Positions 8,513 to 18,575 of a stretch of DNA of 48,487 nucleotides are shown here, in pieces (the stretch's first letter is position 1; each line of letters opens with the position of its first letter). This DNA comes from Clostridiales bacterium Firm_18 (GTDB lineage Bacteria > Bacillota > Clostridia > Monoglobales > Firm-18). The stretch is from assembly GCA_001604215.1 (NCBI GenBank), contig LVAX01000084.1, positions 1-48,487 on the forward strand, written 5' to 3'. Under the pieces are notes generated by a model. The model was not told where the DNA came from and ran no database searches. It saw nothing but the letters and a program-made list of their open reading frames with translations. The position numbers were made by a program, and so were the translations under genes.

Positions 8513-11038
8513 TCAATGAACATAAGACAATTTATCTGAAACGATATCGTCATAATCCTCGCCGGAAAGTAACGGCCGGGTATTTTTGCCGCCAACCACA
8601 ACCCTGCCCAACGGATGGTATCCGCCGCTAAAATAATTCTCATTGGCAAACCGTACCGAAGGTGTATTGCCGCCATCAGGGTCGGGAATGGAAAGCGCAA
8701 TTATATACGTGCCGTTAGGAAAGTTCGACGGAATGGTAAAACGCTCGGTTACGGTGTATTCAATTTCCCTACTGTAGTCAGGGCACGGAAGCCATGTGGT
8801 GATGTCAACGCCACTGAAATCTTGGCTCCACACAGGCTTCTTTGTCAACTCATTCAGCAGACTGAGCCTTAATGGCAACTTGTAATAAATAGGCGCGCTT
8901 GCGGTATTGGCGACTGTGAAGGAAACATTCAGATCTCCGCCCTTCTTAGTTTCGGATGTAAATTGCGCCTGATTGATTACAAAGCGGTACCCCAAAGTCT
9001 TGTGAATACGCTCCGCATTTTCTGTAAGGCTCGGATCATTCTTATTGTAGCCGGACAGCCAGCCCAGATAAGTAAAATGCGTGAAATTAATAACGTCAAT
9101 GTAGCGATCGGCATAGTTTCTAACCCCATCATCCGGATTTTGTCCAAGGGTTTCACCCCAGTCAAAAGCCGCTTCGCCTCCCATGGGTTGAGTTTCCCAG
9201 CGACTATCAAATGGCCTGCTCGCAAAAATATCCAGCGCACCGATATTGCCCCAATGAGCAAATGAATCCCAATAAGAGCCGAAATCAAAGCTGTTCAAAT
9301 ATCCGACCTGTGCCAAAAAATTTACTAATACTTTTTTATTTCTAAAATGCTCTGAAAATTTATCGGCTAAAATTCTCTGCACAGCAATTGACGGATAGGG
9401 ACTTTGCATCTCTCCCCAACTTCCGATTATACCCATTTGCACGAAAGCGACTCTGTTGTCATTGTCCCAGGCTTCTCCTAACTTCTCAATAAGCTTGCTC
9501 AACCGAACGAGAAAATTACTGCTGGTATAGTCGCCGGTTGTCATATCATTAGGCCAAAATGTATACGGCGGGAATTCTAATATAACGCGCGGTATAACTT
9601 TTATATTGTTTTTCGGACAATCCTTCCAAAGATTATTACAATAAGAGATAATAGTCGCCGCCGTATCAGTCGCACTTTTTTCAATATCTTTCCAGCGAAT
9701 ATTTTGATGGACGAGAGTAACAAGGGGGTCCTTCGCGCCCACGACCTCGCCCATGTTCGCGCTCCCGCGAAATCCCTTGTAAGGATTTGGAAACGCGCGC
9801 TCATATTCTGAAAAACCCACCGCAACGCTTCCGGGCATCAGCCTGTATTCTTCATGCAAGAACCTTGCAAAAAGCGCGCTTGCCTCAGCTCTGGTCAAAA
9901 CTCCATTTATTTCCAAGTCCCCATTAAAACCGCTCATAACACCGATAGAGCAAAGAAATGATATGGCACTGCGGTATGGCTCATCCAAGTTTTCACATCC
10001 CGGATAAAAACTTCCGTCAAGCACAGGAGAATTCGCAGCCCTATAGAGAATAAGCGCCGCCTCCTTACGATCAAGAAGGAGAGATGGATCGCTTACCGGG
10101 TCAACAATTCCCTCGGAAACGGCAGCATTCATATAGCCCGCAAACCAGCTTTCCGTGGTATCAATGACAGGAATTAACAGACCACGCACAACAATGGTGA
10201 CAAACTCTGAAGTTTTAATAGGCATATCGGGGTAAAAGCGATTTGTAAAATATCCCCGGAGTATCCCATCACCTGCGAGACGCCGAATATATCCCTGCGC
10301 CCAATGACCGCGAATATCTTCAAAAAGCTGAGCGGGATTTTCGAACGGAACGCACAACCGCTGCTTTGCCAACCGCTCCGCCGCGGTTCCTTGGGGAATA
10401 ACCGGCGGCGAAATCAGTTCGCGAACCATAACGTTATCCACAATTAAACTGGATGCGGATTCGTCTTTTACAAAGCCAATACCTCCGCTCGAAATTGCAT
10501 TATCCTTAGCAATTATAACCGGATATTCAAAGTTCGGATAGCTGATGCTTTTAACGTATACACTAATTGTGTCCCCAAATACATCTATCCGCATACCGAG
10601 TGTTCGTCCATCTCCAAGATACATCATAGTACCGGCCAGCCAGGCGATGGATCCGTTTACCATCCTGTACAGGTCCAGCGAAGAGCCGATGCCGTTAAAG
10701 TATAATGCGTAATAATTGCTTGCATCTTTTCGCCTGAACATTAGTACGGGAAAGGCTAAATCTCCATACACACGCCCCGACAAGGTAAGGTCGCATGTAA
10801 CGGAATAGTTACTCCACGCAACACTGCCTGCCGTCACAGTTCCGTTGGTAGTTACCGACATGGCGTTAGAGCCCGCGAAAGATACTATGTTCATTGAACC
10901 TGTGAAAGCGCCGATTTGTATGTCGTCAAAATTGTTATGGAGCAGAACAACTCCGTATTCAGCGTTCACAGGCACGGCGCAAACATGATTGCAAAGAACG
11001 CAGACGATAACCAGCAAGACAGTACATTTTATTTTCAT
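8513..11038 (-). CDS. Exported LamG-like/SLH/DUF4832 surface protein
   Basis: An 841-residue secreted protein. A signal peptide occupies residues 1-~26. Residues ~31-207 form a LamG-like jelly-roll module ending in SGGIGFVKD…IVDNVMV, probably carbohydrate binding. Residues ~239-395 contain SLH-type repeats (FEDIRGHWAQGYIRRL, then a degenerate second, then LTRAEASALFARFL) that would attach it to the cell wall. Residues ~410-835 are the DUF4874/DUF4832 region, a predicted TIM-barrel glycoside-hydrolase-like domain with the conserved WGEMQSPYPS loop (E543). It is a paralog of the gene at 26794-29901, and both end in DDIVSDKL. Enzymatic activity is inferred, not shown. It sits just upstream of the PL5-like gene. 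Confidence 0.8.
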   Translation of the reverse strand: MKIKCTVLLVIVCVLCNHVCAVPVNAEYGVVLLHNNFDDIQIGAFTGSMNIVSFAGSNAMSVTTNGTVTAGSVAWSNYSVTCDLTLSGRVYGDLAFPVLMFRRKDASNYYALYFNGIGSSLDLYRMVNGSIAWLAGTMMYLGDGRTLGMRIDVFGDTISVYVKSISYPNFEYPVIIAKDNAISSGGIGFVKDESASSLIVDNVMVRELISPPVIPQGTAAERLAKQRLCVPFENPAQLFEDIRGHWAQGYIRRLAGDGILRGYFTNRFYPDMPIKTSEFVTIVVRGLLIPVIDTTESWFAGYMNAAVSEGIVDPVSDPSLLLDRKEAALILYRAANSPVLDGSFYPGCENLDEPYRSAISFLCSIGVMSGFNGDLEINGVLTRAEASALFARFLHEEYRLMPGSVAVGFSEYERAFPNPYKGFRGSANMGEVVGAKDPLVTLVHQNIRWKDIEKSATDTAATIISYCNNLWKDCPKNNIKVIPRVILEFPPYTFWPNDMTTGDYTSSNFLVRLSKLIEKLGEAWDNDNRVAFVQMGIIGSWGEMQSPYPSIAVQRILADKFSEHFRNKKVLVNFLAQVGYLNSFDFGSYWDSFAHWGNIGALDIFASRPFDSRWETQPMGGEAAFDWGETLGQNPDDGVRNYADRYIDVINFTHFTYLGWLSGYNKNDPSLTENAERIHKTLGYRFVINQAQFTSETKKGGDLNVSFTVANTASAPIYYKLPLRLSLLNELTKKPVWSQDFSGVDITTWLPCPDYSREIEYTVTERFTIPSNFPNGTYIIALSIPDPDGGNTPSVRFANENYFSGGYHPLGRVVVGGKNTRPLLSGEDYDDIVSDKLSYVH

Positions 11039-11076
11039 AAGAGTTTTTTCCTTTATCTTTAAGAAATTCTACAACC

Positions 11077-12852
11077 CTATATTGTTGGAAATAGAACCAG
11101 ACCCAGCGGTTTCATGCTGCCTTGCTCCCAAACAAACAATTTATATGTATACGCATTAGGATAATCAATCTCAATTCTCAACGGCTCAGGCAATGACCAA
11201 CCCTTTCCGTCTCTTATTGATGCGGGCACGGTGCAGGGCATAATTGTGATTCCAGCCAAACAGTCGGAGCCATCATATGCCGCCAGAATAAAGTTCGTGT
11301 CATAGTCCCTGTTGTATTGGTTATCTACCGTCACATCGCAGATGACTGCATCTGCATCGCCACTTTCATCCAACCTCAGATTACAGTCTGTGACAACCAA
11401 GGAGAACTCCGGAAATTCCGTTGTAGAAATATACAGATTGTCAATGCCCATCTTTCTTGCACTTGTGCCTGCATCGCCGGGAGCAGTGTAGCTTTTAAAT
11501 TCGATACCTCCGCCGGACAACAAAGGCGTCTCTTCGCTGTCTATGTAAGCAGCAAACGGATTTTCTTTATCGTTAAAATACAGTAGAAATTGATCCCCCG
11601 TTCTCTCTATTTTAAAGTATGCCCAAATATCGTTTGCGTCCACTGTGTACAACTCTGCCGGGTCTGGCAACGTTACCGGCGTAAGATTTGTCACAGTATC
11701 CCCTTCCACTTTTTGCATAGTTACATAAGATTTCTCATATACATCAGTCGAAAATTTTATTCTATAGCAATATTCCTTACCATTTAAATAATATCGGTTA
11801 AAACTTATTTGAGGAGCCGCCGAAAATTGGTCTTTACTGTTATACCGGTAATCAAATTTAATATTCATTTCCATATTAAAATCAGCAGGAAGCTTTAAAT
11901 CGGAAACCGAGTAACTGCCCTTAAAATTGTAAGCCTTGTTACTGTCTTCGGTAATAAGCTCTCCGGTAAAATCGGTGTCCGAGGTGACATCCACGCCGGA
12001 TGTGTTTTTAATTTCGTTATAGCCGTAACTTTTAAGTTCAGCCAAGTTCCCTGTTTCCATACTTTCAAAATCCTGATAAAGAACAGTGTACTTTGAAGAA
12101 TCAACCGTAGGAACAGGTACCGATTCCGGATCCGGCAGATCTACTATTTTGGAAACCATCAAATTGTCAATGAACAGCGTTGACACTCCAGGTTGGAACG
12201 CAATGGTTGCAGGGGTAAGCCAAGGCGAACCCCCATTAAGGGGTAATACATACTCCCAATACGGGGTGTCCTCGCTGTTAATGTAAAGAGCCAATGAATT
12301 CCCGATTATCGTAATTTTCAGGAAAACCCAGTTTCCCTGAAATACCGTCTGTGGAAGAGTCTTATATGATTCAGTTCTTTTGGTATTTGATGTATACTGC
12401 TGGACAAGAACTTGATATTTTGATGATCCGTCAGAGTAAAATGCTAACCTCACACGGTTGGCATCGTTTGTGTAAAACAAATTAAGCACATTAGGATATG
12501 AACCAACGGGGTGGTAATTAAATTTCATGTTACATCGTATGACATGGTTGGTTAGACGCATCTGAGACATGCCTAAGGCATAAGTTGCAGTTTCTCCTGC
12601 GCCCATTTTCCCAACATGATTAGTCCCTGTATCTCCCACAGTTGTAGGTGTTTTGCTATACCAGCTCAGTCTTGAGCTTATTCCGTCAAAATTGTGATAC
12701 ATCGACAATCTTTCTGTCACGGGCAGAGTGTCCGGGCTGGGAATAATCACCCCTTCCGGAATTTCCCAATCCTCAGCTGCTTGTATGCCCACAGCAGGTA
12801 ACAATCCGCACAATAATACCGCAGTAATAAAAACGCAAAGAAACTTTTTCAC
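11077..12852 (-). CDS. Exported two-module LamG-like protein (no SLH)
   Basis: A 591-residue secreted protein with a signal peptide (KKFLCVFITAVLLCGLLPAV). Two LamG-like beta-sandwich modules follow, at ~30-250 and ~265-485, each ending in a IDNLMV/IDNLYI strand. A small C-terminal beta domain has the WxxxSMKPL ending common in clostridial exported enzymes. An ATG lies at 12861, but the ribosome site AGAAGGGG touches it. The GTG at 12852 is correctly spaced and aligns with the ATG of the paralog at 21851, so GTG is chosen. The first ~240 residues are nearly identical to that paralog, also at DNA level. Lacking SLH repeats, it may be released rather than wall-bound. Likely role: glycan binding. 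Confidence 0.75.
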   Translation of the reverse strand: MKKFLCVFITAVLLCGLLPAVGIQAAEDWEIPEGVIIPSPDTLPVTERLSMYHNFDGISSRLSWYSKTPTTVGDTGTNHVGKMGAGETATYALGMSQMRLTNHVIRCNMKFNYHPVGSYPNVLNLFYTNDANRVRLAFYSDGSSKYQVLVQQYTSNTKRTESYKTLPQTVFQGNWVFLKITIIGNSLALYINSEDTPYWEYVLPLNGGSPWLTPATIAFQPGVSTLFIDNLMVSKIVDLPDPESVPVPTVDSSKYTVLYQDFESMETGNLAELKSYGYNEIKNTSGVDVTSDTDFTGELITEDSNKAYNFKGSYSVSDLKLPADFNMEMNIKFDYRYNSKDQFSAAPQISFNRYYLNGKEYCYRIKFSTDVYEKSYVTMQKVEGDTVTNLTPVTLPDPAELYTVDANDIWAYFKIERTGDQFLLYFNDKENPFAAYIDSEETPLLSGGGIEFKSYTAPGDAGTSARKMGIDNLYISTTEFPEFSLVVTDCNLRLDESGDADAVICDVTVDNQYNRDYDTNFILAAYDGSDCLAGITIMPCTVPASIRDGKGWSLPEPLRIEIDYPNAYTYKLFVWEQGSMKPLGLVLFPTI

Positions 12853-13145
12853 AAAACACATCCCCTTCTTATAAATTTTATTGTAAGTATAATATAATCC
12901 GGCAGAATAGAAATATCAATATAAATAATTTTAAATAGTAACATATTTTTATTGATTTTCGTCCTGTTCAGGAAATCGGCTTTCCCCTCACGGTAACCGA
13001 GTATACCGTCACGTGTTTTTTCCCCCCCCGACAAAAACACGATTCGGGATACTTCTTGACCATTGTACGGGTTTTCAAATATCCAGCGGTAATATGTCCT
13101 GCCATCCTCTGCTGTCTTAAAAATTTCCCGTAAATAAAGCATCAT
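12849..13145 (-). CDS. Small hypothetical protein or gene remnant
   Basis: A 98-codon frame lying 24 bases after the sensor/regulator gene in the same direction. The first ~60 residues have coding character (EIFKTAEDGRTYYRWIF, then NPYNGQEVSRIVFLSGGE). The last ~35 residues come from AT-rich DNA that looks intergenic and run into the start of the next gene. A run of eight G residues (13022-13029 on the complement) lies in the middle and could shift the frame. It is either a small unknown protein or a truncated gene. No family is recognised. Confidence 0.35.
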   Translation of the reverse strand: MMLYLREIFKTAEDGRTYYRWIFENPYNGQEVSRIVFLSGGEKTRDGILGYREGKADFLNRTKINKNMLLFKIIYIDISILPDYIILTIKFIRRGCVL

Positions 13146-13169
13146 TAATATGAAGCCATATCCGCATCG

Positions 13170-15479
13170 TCATATTTGTGCCTTTCCGGCTTCGCCATCG
13201 GCCTTTTCCAACAAATATCGCCTTTTATAATTGATTGGCGTATCGCCGAAACGCTCGCGAAAGCGTTTGATTAAGTATGTTGAACTGTTAAATCCCACTT
13301 TCTTGGTTATTTGATTGATGGAATAATTTGTATTCAACACCAACTCTCTTGCCAGTTCCAGCCGCCTTTCTACAATATACGCGTTAAAATTGATTCCGAT
13401 TTCGTTTTTAAACATTGTACTTAAGTATGCGGGAGTAATGAAAAGCCTGTCTGCGACAATATCCAGCGAAAGGTCTTTATCTATATTTTCTTCTATAATT
13501 CTTTTTGCGTATTCCATCATCTCACTCGCCGTTACCGAGCTTTTCATGTCCTGTTTTTTCACAAACAATTCGGTCAATTCACTCAGCCATTCTCCAAATT
13601 GATAAATATCATCAAATTTTTGAGCGTTTTCAGAGAACACATAATCTGAAGTTGTGTTGTTCTCAATCGTGAAGCTCCAGAACACTGAGTAAATTTCTTG
13701 AATTCTGCGGAAAGCTTGAGCATAAGAACATTCTGTGCCAACAATCTCTTGTATTAAGATGTCAATCATCTCTCTGATTTGCGCTATCTCACCAGTATGC
13801 AGCGTTTTGGAAAATTGCTGAAGATTTTTTGACGAAAACTCCGTTACAGACAATTCCCGATACAATATGTGCTCCGCCAAAAATAGGCTCTGTTCCGGAT
13901 AAAAAAGGCGGTATTTGATACAGGATAGCGCATCTTTATAAGACTCATGCAATTTATCCGCGCTCTTGTAGGAATTTCCAATCCCCACAAGAGGCAAAAT
14001 TCCATGATTTTGCTTGCAATAGCGACTAATGTAATCAAACACTTCCGCAATTCTATAATCAGCGTCGCAATTCACCACAACGTCGATTTCATAGAGCGAG
14101 GTATTAATGCCATATACGAACGCCTTTTCGCCACAAAAATTTCTAAGTTTACCTAATATATCATATTTCATCACGTCAATCTGATCTTTTCCGATTAATC
14201 CTTTATACTGTCTTCCGATTGTAATGACTGCCGCATAATAACATTCTCTATGAAAATCAAGGCAAGCGTTTTGTATGGCGCTTTCAGCCATTTGTCCGTT
14301 CATCCCTCCCCGGAGCAAATTATAGACGGTATCGCGTTGAATGAGAATAAGGTTTTCATCAATCGTTGTTTTCATATCGACAACCGTCTTATGCAGGCTG
14401 TTGATTGCGGTATCTATAATCCTATATTCATTGTGTTCCTGCCCGCTAAGGGGTTGGACGTCTTTCGGAACATCAATCATATACTTTTTAATGTTTAAAA
14501 CAATGTTTTTAATAGGATTGTATATCCCAATTACAAAATAGCGTGAGAGTGCAAAGCCTAAAAGAGCAAAAACTAAACAAATCAACATAAGTGGCCATTG
14601 CAGCATAAATCTCTTTCTGTAAAATACATCCACTTTGGTTTCACGAATTAGATATAGCTGATTGAAATTCAAGCACAAAACAGATACGACAGTATCTCCG
14701 TCGCGGCTAAGGAAAAATCTATTTCCCGACGACTTGAGCCTATCAAGATATCCGCGTTTGGGGCTGCCGTTTCCGCTTTGTATAACAATTTCCTCACGGT
14801 TGTTGACAACATACATTCTGCTGTTTAACATTTCATCATATTCGAACAATTCCATAATCGCGTCAGCCTTTATCTTAATCGCGATATATCCTTTTAAAGA
14901 AACGTTAGCGTTTCGCACATACGGAATTGTTCTGATAAAAGTAATATATTTGCCTGAATTAAAACCACTGATTTCTATATCGGGCGGATCATTACTCGGA
15001 AACCATTCGCTGACAACCGTATTCTCGCGCATAATATCCGCATATGGAATTTGGTCCTCCTCCGATAAATATTTTATTGAGGGTACGGAAGTAAGCAAGA
15101 CCCCAAGTTCTTTGACGTAAATCTCAACATTCATAACCAAATCGTTATTTGCTGAAACGTCCCTTTGCAAATACTGGGCGATGTTATAATAGTCAATGCT
15201 GGTAATTCTTTCCGGCTGCTCGAAAAGCTGTTGAATTCTTGGCTCATTCGCAACATAATGAAGCCAAAGCGACTCGGTCCGCCCGAAAACACGCCTATCC
15301 AGACTTTCCCCCAACCGAGAGACCATTTCTTCATTCGTCGCGAGTATTTCCGTACTCAATACATCGGAAAAATAAAAATAACAGATAGTTCCTACCATAG
15401 CAGTACATAAAAACACAACTACCACGAAAGAAATAATCAGCTTAACATATACCTTGTGAAATCTTTTTAAGAGGAACAT
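13170..15479 (-). CDS. Membrane sensor with AraC-type output domain
   Basis: A one-component regulator of 769 residues. TM1 is near the N-terminus (LIISFVVVVFLCTAMVGTICYF). An extracellular sensing region of ~250 residues follows, Cache-like in length and position, then TM2 (PLMLICLVFALLGFALSRYFV), a HAMP-like linker, and a cytoplasmic region with a degenerate nucleotide-cyclase-like fold. The C-terminal AraC domain has two HTHs ending RFRERFGDTPINYKRRY. Proteins of this build (YesN/YtdP type) commonly control adjacent LplB/YtcP-type sugar importers, which fits the genes at 22274-26278. The first ATG (15485) is overlapped by the GAAAGGGA site; the ATG at 15479 has good spacing. The gene lies in the middle of the glycan locus. 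Confidence 0.85.
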   Translation of the reverse strand: MFLLKRFHKVYVKLIISFVVVVFLCTAMVGTICYFYFSDVLSTEILATNEEMVSRLGESLDRRVFGRTESLWLHYVANEPRIQQLFEQPERITSIDYYNIAQYLQRDVSANNDLVMNVEIYVKELGVLLTSVPSIKYLSEEDQIPYADIMRENTVVSEWFPSNDPPDIEISGFNSGKYITFIRTIPYVRNANVSLKGYIAIKIKADAIMELFEYDEMLNSRMYVVNNREEIVIQSGNGSPKRGYLDRLKSSGNRFFLSRDGDTVVSVLCLNFNQLYLIRETKVDVFYRKRFMLQWPLMLICLVFALLGFALSRYFVIGIYNPIKNIVLNIKKYMIDVPKDVQPLSGQEHNEYRIIDTAINSLHKTVVDMKTTIDENLILIQRDTVYNLLRGGMNGQMAESAIQNACLDFHRECYYAAVITIGRQYKGLIGKDQIDVMKYDILGKLRNFCGEKAFVYGINTSLYEIDVVVNCDADYRIAEVFDYISRYCKQNHGILPLVGIGNSYKSADKLHESYKDALSCIKYRLFYPEQSLFLAEHILYRELSVTEFSSKNLQQFSKTLHTGEIAQIREMIDILIQEIVGTECSYAQAFRRIQEIYSVFWSFTIENNTTSDYVFSENAQKFDDIYQFGEWLSELTELFVKKQDMKSSVTASEMMEYAKRIIEENIDKDLSLDIVADRLFITPAYLSTMFKNEIGINFNAYIVERRLELARELVLNTNYSINQITKKVGFNSSTYLIKRFRERFGDTPINYKRRYLLEKADGEAGKAQI

Positions 15480-15517
15480 AGTCATTCCCTTTCAAGTATC
15501 ATTATTGGTATTTTATA

Positions 15518-18500
15518 TTAATTCTTATAAATATATAAATCCCTCAATTCATTCCAGCAATATTCTGCCACAATAAAGTCACCGATCGTAATATCACTCA
15601 ATGAGCCGCCAATTATGGTATCGTTTTTTTGATTATAGATATATGCCGACTGCGCCGACGAAAAATTATATCCTTTCTCTGTACCGTCGTCAGATACCCG
15701 AATCCGGATACGCTTACTTGCCCCATCATAGGCAACGACAGTTCCTTTTACAATAAGGCGGTCTGTGGCTGGGGTAGCCATCGGATTATTGCTGAACTCA
15801 ACGCCTTTGGAAATTCTGTAGTGATGGGTGCATGAAACAATGTTTTTCCTCACATCTTGCGCAAAAACAATCAAATCCCCTTTTTGCAGTTGGAGAAACG
15901 CAGAGGCAAATTTTTCCTTGATAGTTACACTAACCGCTTTTTTTTCTTGGTATCCGCTTAGCTTGTAGTAAATTTCATTCTCATCATTTACTGCTTTTGA
16001 GATTTTGTCCACCATAAACAAGCGCGCCAATTTATGCGTCCCGACCGGACTTTTTGCTTCATCAATCAGTACAATACCTGCAACATCATACTTGTCCTCA
16101 TTATAGCATATAGCGGTGAATGAAGCGACATCATTAAAGTAGGAACGACTGCCGCAAAAATATTGACTTCTGTCGCTTTTGTCTGCGGGCACAGCAAAAA
16201 CAATTGATTTTTCATTCAAATAACGCGCCGCGCCAAGAGAATGCATTTTCGCGTTATATCCCGCGGTCAGTGTTAAGCCCTTTACCAGTTTGCTCGAGGC
16301 TGTATTGATATAGATAACTTCATTATTAGCATTATATTCGATATCTACAAGCTGATGTTCAATAATACCTGCATAATCCGAACGTTTTTCACCATTAATT
16401 AGCGTTCTACTTGTTATAAACGGTTCATGCCATTTCCCTTTGCTGTCAAAAATACAAATTTGGAAGCCATTCAAACCAGCTTTCTTCGCAACAAAAGCCA
16501 CATAAGCAATGGAGTTGTTGCTCGACGGCTTTTCTGCTTCCATAACCCTGTATTCACTGTCCAGACGCAGAGTAACCTCATCTCCCGGCTGCGCTCCCGC
16601 AAAATATCCTTCTGTAACCGCGTTGTTATAATAATGTGAGAGTTTGTATGAGCCGCCGGCCATGATAATCTCTCCATCACCATCTCTGGTTATTTCCATT
16701 ACCTCTCCTTTAATAACATTATCGCTGATATGGATTATTACATTCTTTTTATCCGCATATACTTCTGATTCCGCTACCAAAAGAACATCCCCCAACTTAA
16801 TGTCGGAAAAAGGCACTTTTCTTCTGTTTTTATAACAATCCAAAGTTATTGTAAGGCTTTCATCATCAAAAAGTAAGAACTGGTCAGGTATGTTCTTATC
16901 ATATATCCTTTTTTCTCTATATTGAATATGCCCAACCACAGAAGCTATGTATTGAAATACAATTGCCGTGTCCCATCCATTACCGTAGTTGATTAGCGTT
17001 ACGCTTCCTAAGTCCGGCTTCAGTTTTTCTTCTGTTAGCTTTGTATTAATACCGTTATAAATTAACGACATGTTTTTTTCCAGCTGTATGGTCTTTATTT
17101 GGGAGTTTTCCACATAACGAAATACAGACGTATTCGTATCTGGAAGAATATCATCGGCAGAAATTGTCAGGCTTTCATATTTTTCCGTTAAAATACGATA
17201 ATATATGATAGTCTGTTCATCGCTTTCCAGTTTCGCGTAATAGAAAACGCCAAAACCTAAAGCATTCTCAATCCCCGAATTTCCTGCATTAACTACATTT
17301 CCCTCTATGCTAACCTTGCCTTTCCCAACACCATTGCTGCTGATTAGAGAAGTCAGGTGGTTGCCGTCGACACGGCCTTTTCCTATTATAATATCATGGT
17401 ATTCACTTAGTAAGTTACGGCCTTTTTCTTTTTGATATATACTGCTGTTTCCCGGTAAACTCTTGATTATCATCAAATCGCTTTCCAACGTATTTACTAA
17501 AAGATACGCCAATACTTCCCATGACAAAATACTTTTTTTGACGTGAGTCCGTGACAGAATCCCTGCGTCAATGGCTGTTTGGCTGTAAGCAAATTCATCA
17601 CCGCCTAAAGCTTCCGCAATGGGCCCATACCCTAAAGCGATTACCATCGCGCGAATTGCTTCCTTCTCCGTTGCAAGGTCAGCCTCACTAAGCATACCGT
17701 TTTCATCCATGTCCATCATACCATGCTGTAATATGGTGGAGATTGCATCCGCTCCCATCGATTCCAAATTAAGCAACCTGCAAAGAGCAAGAGCAAGCTG
17801 TTCCCGCGATACAGGGTCAGCCGCCCTGAAACTACCGTCCTCTAAAGTGTCAATTATTCCAAGCGCGATTGCCTTTTCAATGTAAACAGCATAAACGCTT
17901 TTTCGATAATCATCCCATGTGTTTTCCTGATAAAATTCGTCTTCCGCATTCTGTAAAACAGTAAGTGATATATTATCCACTAAGAAGTAAGCGCCGTCAT
18001 TATAAAAACCAATTCCGCCGGAAGATATTGGATCTTCATCCTCGTACGAGATAACCGGCGTGTCCGTGTCGTCATAGTACAGCGAAATCTTACCGTCAAT
18101 TGCAGAAAGCTTCATTGTTACCCACTGGCTCTGCTTATCAAATGAAAACCCGATTTTGCTTAAAACAGTTCTTTTTCCGTCAACAGATTTTTCCAGCAAA
18201 ATTTCTTTTGCCGTGAAATCCAGAATAAACGCATAATAAAATAGTCCCGACGCTCTTCTGATATAGACCTCCGGTCTGGCGCCGCTTTGCTTTGACATAT
18301 CAATTTTGGCTTCAAATGTATAATCGTAATTACTAAGCTTGATTGTATCCGGGCTTGTTTCATAGCTTTTTATATCATAAACATAATTTCCGCGATCTCT
18401 TATAACGCGGCTTTTGTCGCCCCAACTATCCCAGCCGGTCGCCTTGCCGTTTTCAAAATCCCAAAAGTACTCCGCGTCCGTTTCTCCGTTCGCCAAAATA

Positions 18501-18562
18501 CAAAAGGATAATGATGGTATTATTAATGTTGTTATTAACAATACTGCAATTAATTTTTTCAT
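15518..18562 (-). CDS. Large exported LamG-like/SLH protein of unknown C-terminal function
   Basis: A 1014-residue secreted protein with a signal peptide ending near residue 25. Residues ~30-208 form a LamG-like module (DFENGKATGWDSWGDKS start; SSGGIGFYNDGAYFLVDNISL end). Residues ~215-370 hold one clear and one degenerate SLH repeat (LGIIDTLEDGSFRAADPVSR). The last ~640 residues are beta-rich and unassigned, with short repeated 'DGDEVTLRLDSEYRV'-like strands typical of adhesive or polysaccharide-binding folds. A GGGGGAA ribosome site lies 8 bases before the ATG. The stop of the 1091-residue upstream gene is 13 bases away, so the two are probably cotranscribed. It is likely attached to the wall and part of the surface glycan-binding apparatus. 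Confidence 0.7.
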   Translation of the reverse strand: MKKLIAVLLITTLIIPSLSFCILANGETDAEYFWDFENGKATGWDSWGDKSRVIRDRGNYVYDIKSYETSPDTIKLSNYDYTFEAKIDMSKQSGARPEVYIRRASGLFYYAFILDFTAKEILLEKSVDGKRTVLSKIGFSFDKQSQWVTMKLSAIDGKISLYYDDTDTPVISYEDEDPISSGGIGFYNDGAYFLVDNISLTVLQNAEDEFYQENTWDDYRKSVYAVYIEKAIALGIIDTLEDGSFRAADPVSREQLALALCRLLNLESMGADAISTILQHGMMDMDENGMLSEADLATEKEAIRAMVIALGYGPIAEALGGDEFAYSQTAIDAGILSRTHVKKSILSWEVLAYLLVNTLESDLMIIKSLPGNSSIYQKEKGRNLLSEYHDIIIGKGRVDGNHLTSLISSNGVGKGKVSIEGNVVNAGNSGIENALGFGVFYYAKLESDEQTIIYYRILTEKYESLTISADDILPDTNTSVFRYVENSQIKTIQLEKNMSLIYNGINTKLTEEKLKPDLGSVTLINYGNGWDTAIVFQYIASVVGHIQYREKRIYDKNIPDQFLLFDDESLTITLDCYKNRRKVPFSDIKLGDVLLVAESEVYADKKNVIIHISDNVIKGEVMEITRDGDGEIIMAGGSYKLSHYYNNAVTEGYFAGAQPGDEVTLRLDSEYRVMEAEKPSSNNSIAYVAFVAKKAGLNGFQICIFDSKGKWHEPFITSRTLINGEKRSDYAGIIEHQLVDIEYNANNEVIYINTASSKLVKGLTLTAGYNAKMHSLGAARYLNEKSIVFAVPADKSDRSQYFCGSRSYFNDVASFTAICYNEDKYDVAGIVLIDEAKSPVGTHKLARLFMVDKISKAVNDENEIYYKLSGYQEKKAVSVTIKEKFASAFLQLQKGDLIVFAQDVRKNIVSCTHHYRISKGVEFSNNPMATPATDRLIVKGTVVAYDGASKRIRIRVSDDGTEKGYNFSSAQSAYIYNQKNDTIIGGSLSDITIGDFIVAEYCWNELRDLYIYKN

Positions 18563-18575
18563 TGTTGTATTCCCC

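Noticed and set aside
11077..12852. LamG-like modules as true 3-keto-disaccharide hydrolases (PF06439 fold)
   Set aside because: The same fold is used for simple binding modules; I cannot identify catalytic residues, so only a binding role is stated.
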